NCBI GenBank assembly: GCA_963070105.1
Contig: OY718803.1
Span: 5,748,507-5,812,506, forward strand
DNA from: Litomosoides sigmodontis
Lineage: Eukaryota; Nematoda; Chromadorea; Rhabditida; Onchocercidae
DNA length: 64,000 bases
Direction: 5' to 3'
This document shows positions 61,842 through 64,000 of the stretch, piece after piece. The notes under the pieces were generated by a model. The model saw only the letters and a program-made list of their open reading frames with translations. It ran no database searches and was not told the DNA's origin. The position numbers were made by a program, and so were the translations under genes. Position 1 is the stretch's first letter; each line of letters begins with the position of its first letter.

Positions 61842-63160
61842 TTAATCGTTTCTTCTACGATTCATTTTCTCCTAAAATAAATTAATGAATTGGCTCCGAC
61901 ACTAGCAAATTTTCGAAACTCACCTAACAGTATATATGAAAAGCAACGGTAAAAGTTCAACTACCACTCCATTCCTGAAAGAATAGGAAATCATACCTTT
62001 TTTTCACTGAGAAAAGCAAGTATATAGCGAAAAAGGTTGATGAAGTCGATGAAAAGTTCGACAGTATGCAATATATAATCCGTATCACCACGGCGACGCT
62101 TTTCACAAATTAGTTGCGTATCGTAAAGTATCATGGTACAATTAATCACAAATGCTAACCAAAGGCAAGTGTTATGCACAAATGCAGAATGTGAAAAAAC
62201 GGTCGTAACCATGATGAACAACAATCCCGACGTTATGACACCTACAAAAGAAAAAACATCACGATTAACAGCTCTCTTTTTCAATTCTTTGTTGAAATTA
62301 TGAACATTCTGCAGTTTCTTTCAACACTAGTCAGAAAACAAGTAAACAAGAAAACCTCCGAGATGCAAAAACTTGGTCGATGGTGCATGAAGCGCTGCCA
62401 TAGTAAAACAGCCAAAGACGACCGCAGCGGAAAGGAATGCAGTGGAAATAGTTGACGGATCAACCATTACAGATTTTTCAACAAGTGAACCGGAATTCAC
62501 ACCTGTAATGATTTTAAAAACAAGCAGATATTTATCCAATTGGAATATTAATAGATCAAAAAAAAAATTGAGAATTATCCATTGAAGACCAACATAAAAC
62601 GTACCAGAAAGGACGCAAAAAGTGATGAAATACCCAAATCGTTTACGTTCGTTATGGACCGTATGAGGAGTCTTTAACAGTGCTATCATCAGTAGGATAG
62701 AACCAAAGAAAAGAAAGAAATTGTCATGAAGAAAGTCGACAAAAAAATGAAGCAGAGTTCCAACGGTTGCTGCCATTAAACCCAGTGCCAAAGTTCCGTA
62801 AACAGCTCGCAGATGCTCCCGTACGTCCTTCTCCCTATGAAACGGGAGTCATGGAAATATAAAATACACAACTAACCAGGAAGCTAGCTTGGGATAGGAT
62901 AAAACTTTTACAGAGCTAAATCGCATTTGATCTCACTCAATGCAACAGAGAATCAGATGTACACTGTTTGCACGATTCACTAATTTATGTTGACCTAGCT
63001 TCAAATAGGCAGTATTGCTTTCCAAAATATGGTTTACGAGTGGTAAGTCTTTAATCTCTGTTATAACCACTTACAATTTGTCGTTCAGAGAAGTGAAGAC
63101 ATTGCGAATTTTGCGAAAGACGTCACTCTCATCCCTTATATTGTCTCTTCTGTAAGCCAT
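61842..63160 (-). CDS. TMBIM6: Bax inhibitor-1 (TMBIM6), 5 exons
   Basis: Multi-span ER membrane protein of the TMBIM family that affects ER calcium leak and stress-induced cell death. Exons 63160-63075, 62834-62605, 62502-62356, 62241-61997 and 61871-61842 give 245 residues (human 237). Six to seven hydrophobic segments fill residues about 40-225. Family marks are EKDVREHLRAVYGTLALGLM, GSILLMIALLKTPH, MVDPSTISTAFLSAAVVFGCF, FLHLGG, LYDTQLICEKRRRGDTDYI and HTVELFIDFINLFRYIL. The acidic pair around LYDTQLI corresponds to the conserved di-aspartyl pH sensor region of the fold. The short last exon gives the basic tail EKMNRRRND, like the Lys-rich end of human BI-1. Alternatively an acceptor near 61975 would give EWSGS; the basic tail is preferred. 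Confidence 0.93.
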
Positions 63161-64000
63161 GGTACTTATTTTACTGAAATTAAGTAAAATTGCGAAAGCA
63201 GTACAGCAATCAACCACCAAACACCCATTCCCACTTACATCACGACCAGCACTCGTACAACGCGACCAACACAACACCGAATACTATCTCATTATCACGT
63301 CGCAGATCATAGATCATTAACATGGTATATTACTATGCCCATGCCATTCCGAAAATCTTAGTCCCACCGTAGCTTCGTATGTTTTTATGAAACGAAGACG
63401 ATGGAGTACGTTAGGTTGGCAAACGGTATTGACAGTTCGATTTCAGTAGAGAAACTACAGGACACGACGTCCTAGGAGTATTGTTTGTCTGTCCTACTGG
63501 CATGCATATGTATATAAGGTGTTATTCAGTTGAATTCTGAAAGATACGTATTAGTGTTTTGCATTCACTTCCGATCATTTCCGAGATATTTAACAGTAAA
63601 CACAGTGAAGTAGATAAACTGTATATGAATCGAAGTGAATGTTAGTTTGTTTACAAATAAGTGTTTTTTAGAGTTTAAACTTTAAAGACTGCACTAGAAT
63701 CCTCCTTCGATGCATTTTCTCCCTAAAGTGATTCTCAGAATGTCTGAAGTCGCAGATTTTATGAGAAGTTTGCTATTGCAACAATCAATGTTTTTCTTGT
63801 ACTAAAGTCTCTCGACGGTTAACAACGAAAAATGAAAATCCTTTTCATTTTTTCATGTTGTTCACCGTTTCGAGTGAGGTGGAAAAGTGGCTTGTTTTGA
63901 GCTTTATTTTTTTGATGTGTTTACTTTTTAATGACGTTGCTATAGACAGAGAGGTAGAATAAAAGGCACATATGTATCAGCGGGGTGGGTAGACGAATAT
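63161..64000. other. 5' flank of BI-1, no gene seen
   Basis: Upstream region of the minus-strand BI-1 gene, running to the window edge. No frame with family resemblance on either strand. Confidence 0.45.
63174..63175 (-). promoter_or_regulatory. Unpaired 3' splice site before BI-1 ATG (SL trans-splice candidate)
   Basis: TACTTAATTTCAG ends here, 13 bases upstream of the ATG at 63160. Confidence 0.55.

Noticed and set aside
1..64000. tRNA genes, rRNA, CRISPR, transposase or viral remnants
   Set aside because: No TTCGA-type T-arm with matching acceptor stem, no reverse transcriptase, transposase or integrase motifs, and no spaced repeat arrays were seen by eye.

Overview
The window reads as nuclear DNA of a nematode. 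It is AT-rich, every gene is split by many introns with short TTTCAG-type 3' splice sites, a DYRPLQF-amide (NLP-12 type) neuropeptide gene is present, and at least seven genes carry a 3' splice site a few bases upstream of the start codon with no local donor, as expected for spliced-leader trans-splicing. Compact introns (mostly about 50-700 bases) and low GC suggest a filaria-like (spirurid) species; that placement is inference. No bacterial, viral or transposon genes were recognised.

I rebuilt 14 genes exon by exon. All reading phases close and total lengths match the families. Twelve are on the minus strand. In ascending coordinates: tub-2/TULP4 WD40-Tubby protein (990-7524, minus); an orphan two-exon gene (8669-9768, plus); a SCAMP (11338-15164, minus); nlp-12-like neuropeptide precursor (16431-17932, minus); SESTD1-type SEC14/spectrin protein (23099-27758, minus); an intron-containing divergent histone H2A variant (31147-32018, plus); OSTC subunit of oligosaccharyltransferase (33576-34453, minus); ribose-5-phosphate isomerase A (35778-37037, minus); APC7 of the anaphase-promoting complex (39283-42946, minus); GINS3/PSF3 replication factor (44322-45269, minus); a secreted Ly6/uPAR-fold protein (about 46266-47031, minus); XPO2/CSE1L exportin (48699-55021, minus); myotubularin of the MTM1/MTMR2 group (56430-61121, minus); Bax inhibitor-1/TMBIM6 (61842-63160, minus).

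The block from 33.5 to 63.2 kb is eight consecutive minus-strand housekeeping or cell-cycle genes, so one or more loose operons are possible. The left half is sparser. About 5 kb lies upstream of the neuropeptide gene and about 3.4 kb between SESTD1 and H2A, with no convincing coding sequence.

Non-coding structure of note: a three-copy 144-bp tandem repeat with a partial inverted copy in the last intron of xpo-2, a 108-bp (TA)n palindrome in an APC7 intron, a 28-bp perfect palindrome upstream of xpo-2, a probable GC-AG intron in tub-2, and a decayed copy of an exon fragment in a SESTD1 intron. Exon limits come from reading splice sites, phase and family similarity by eye; no search or transcript data were used.
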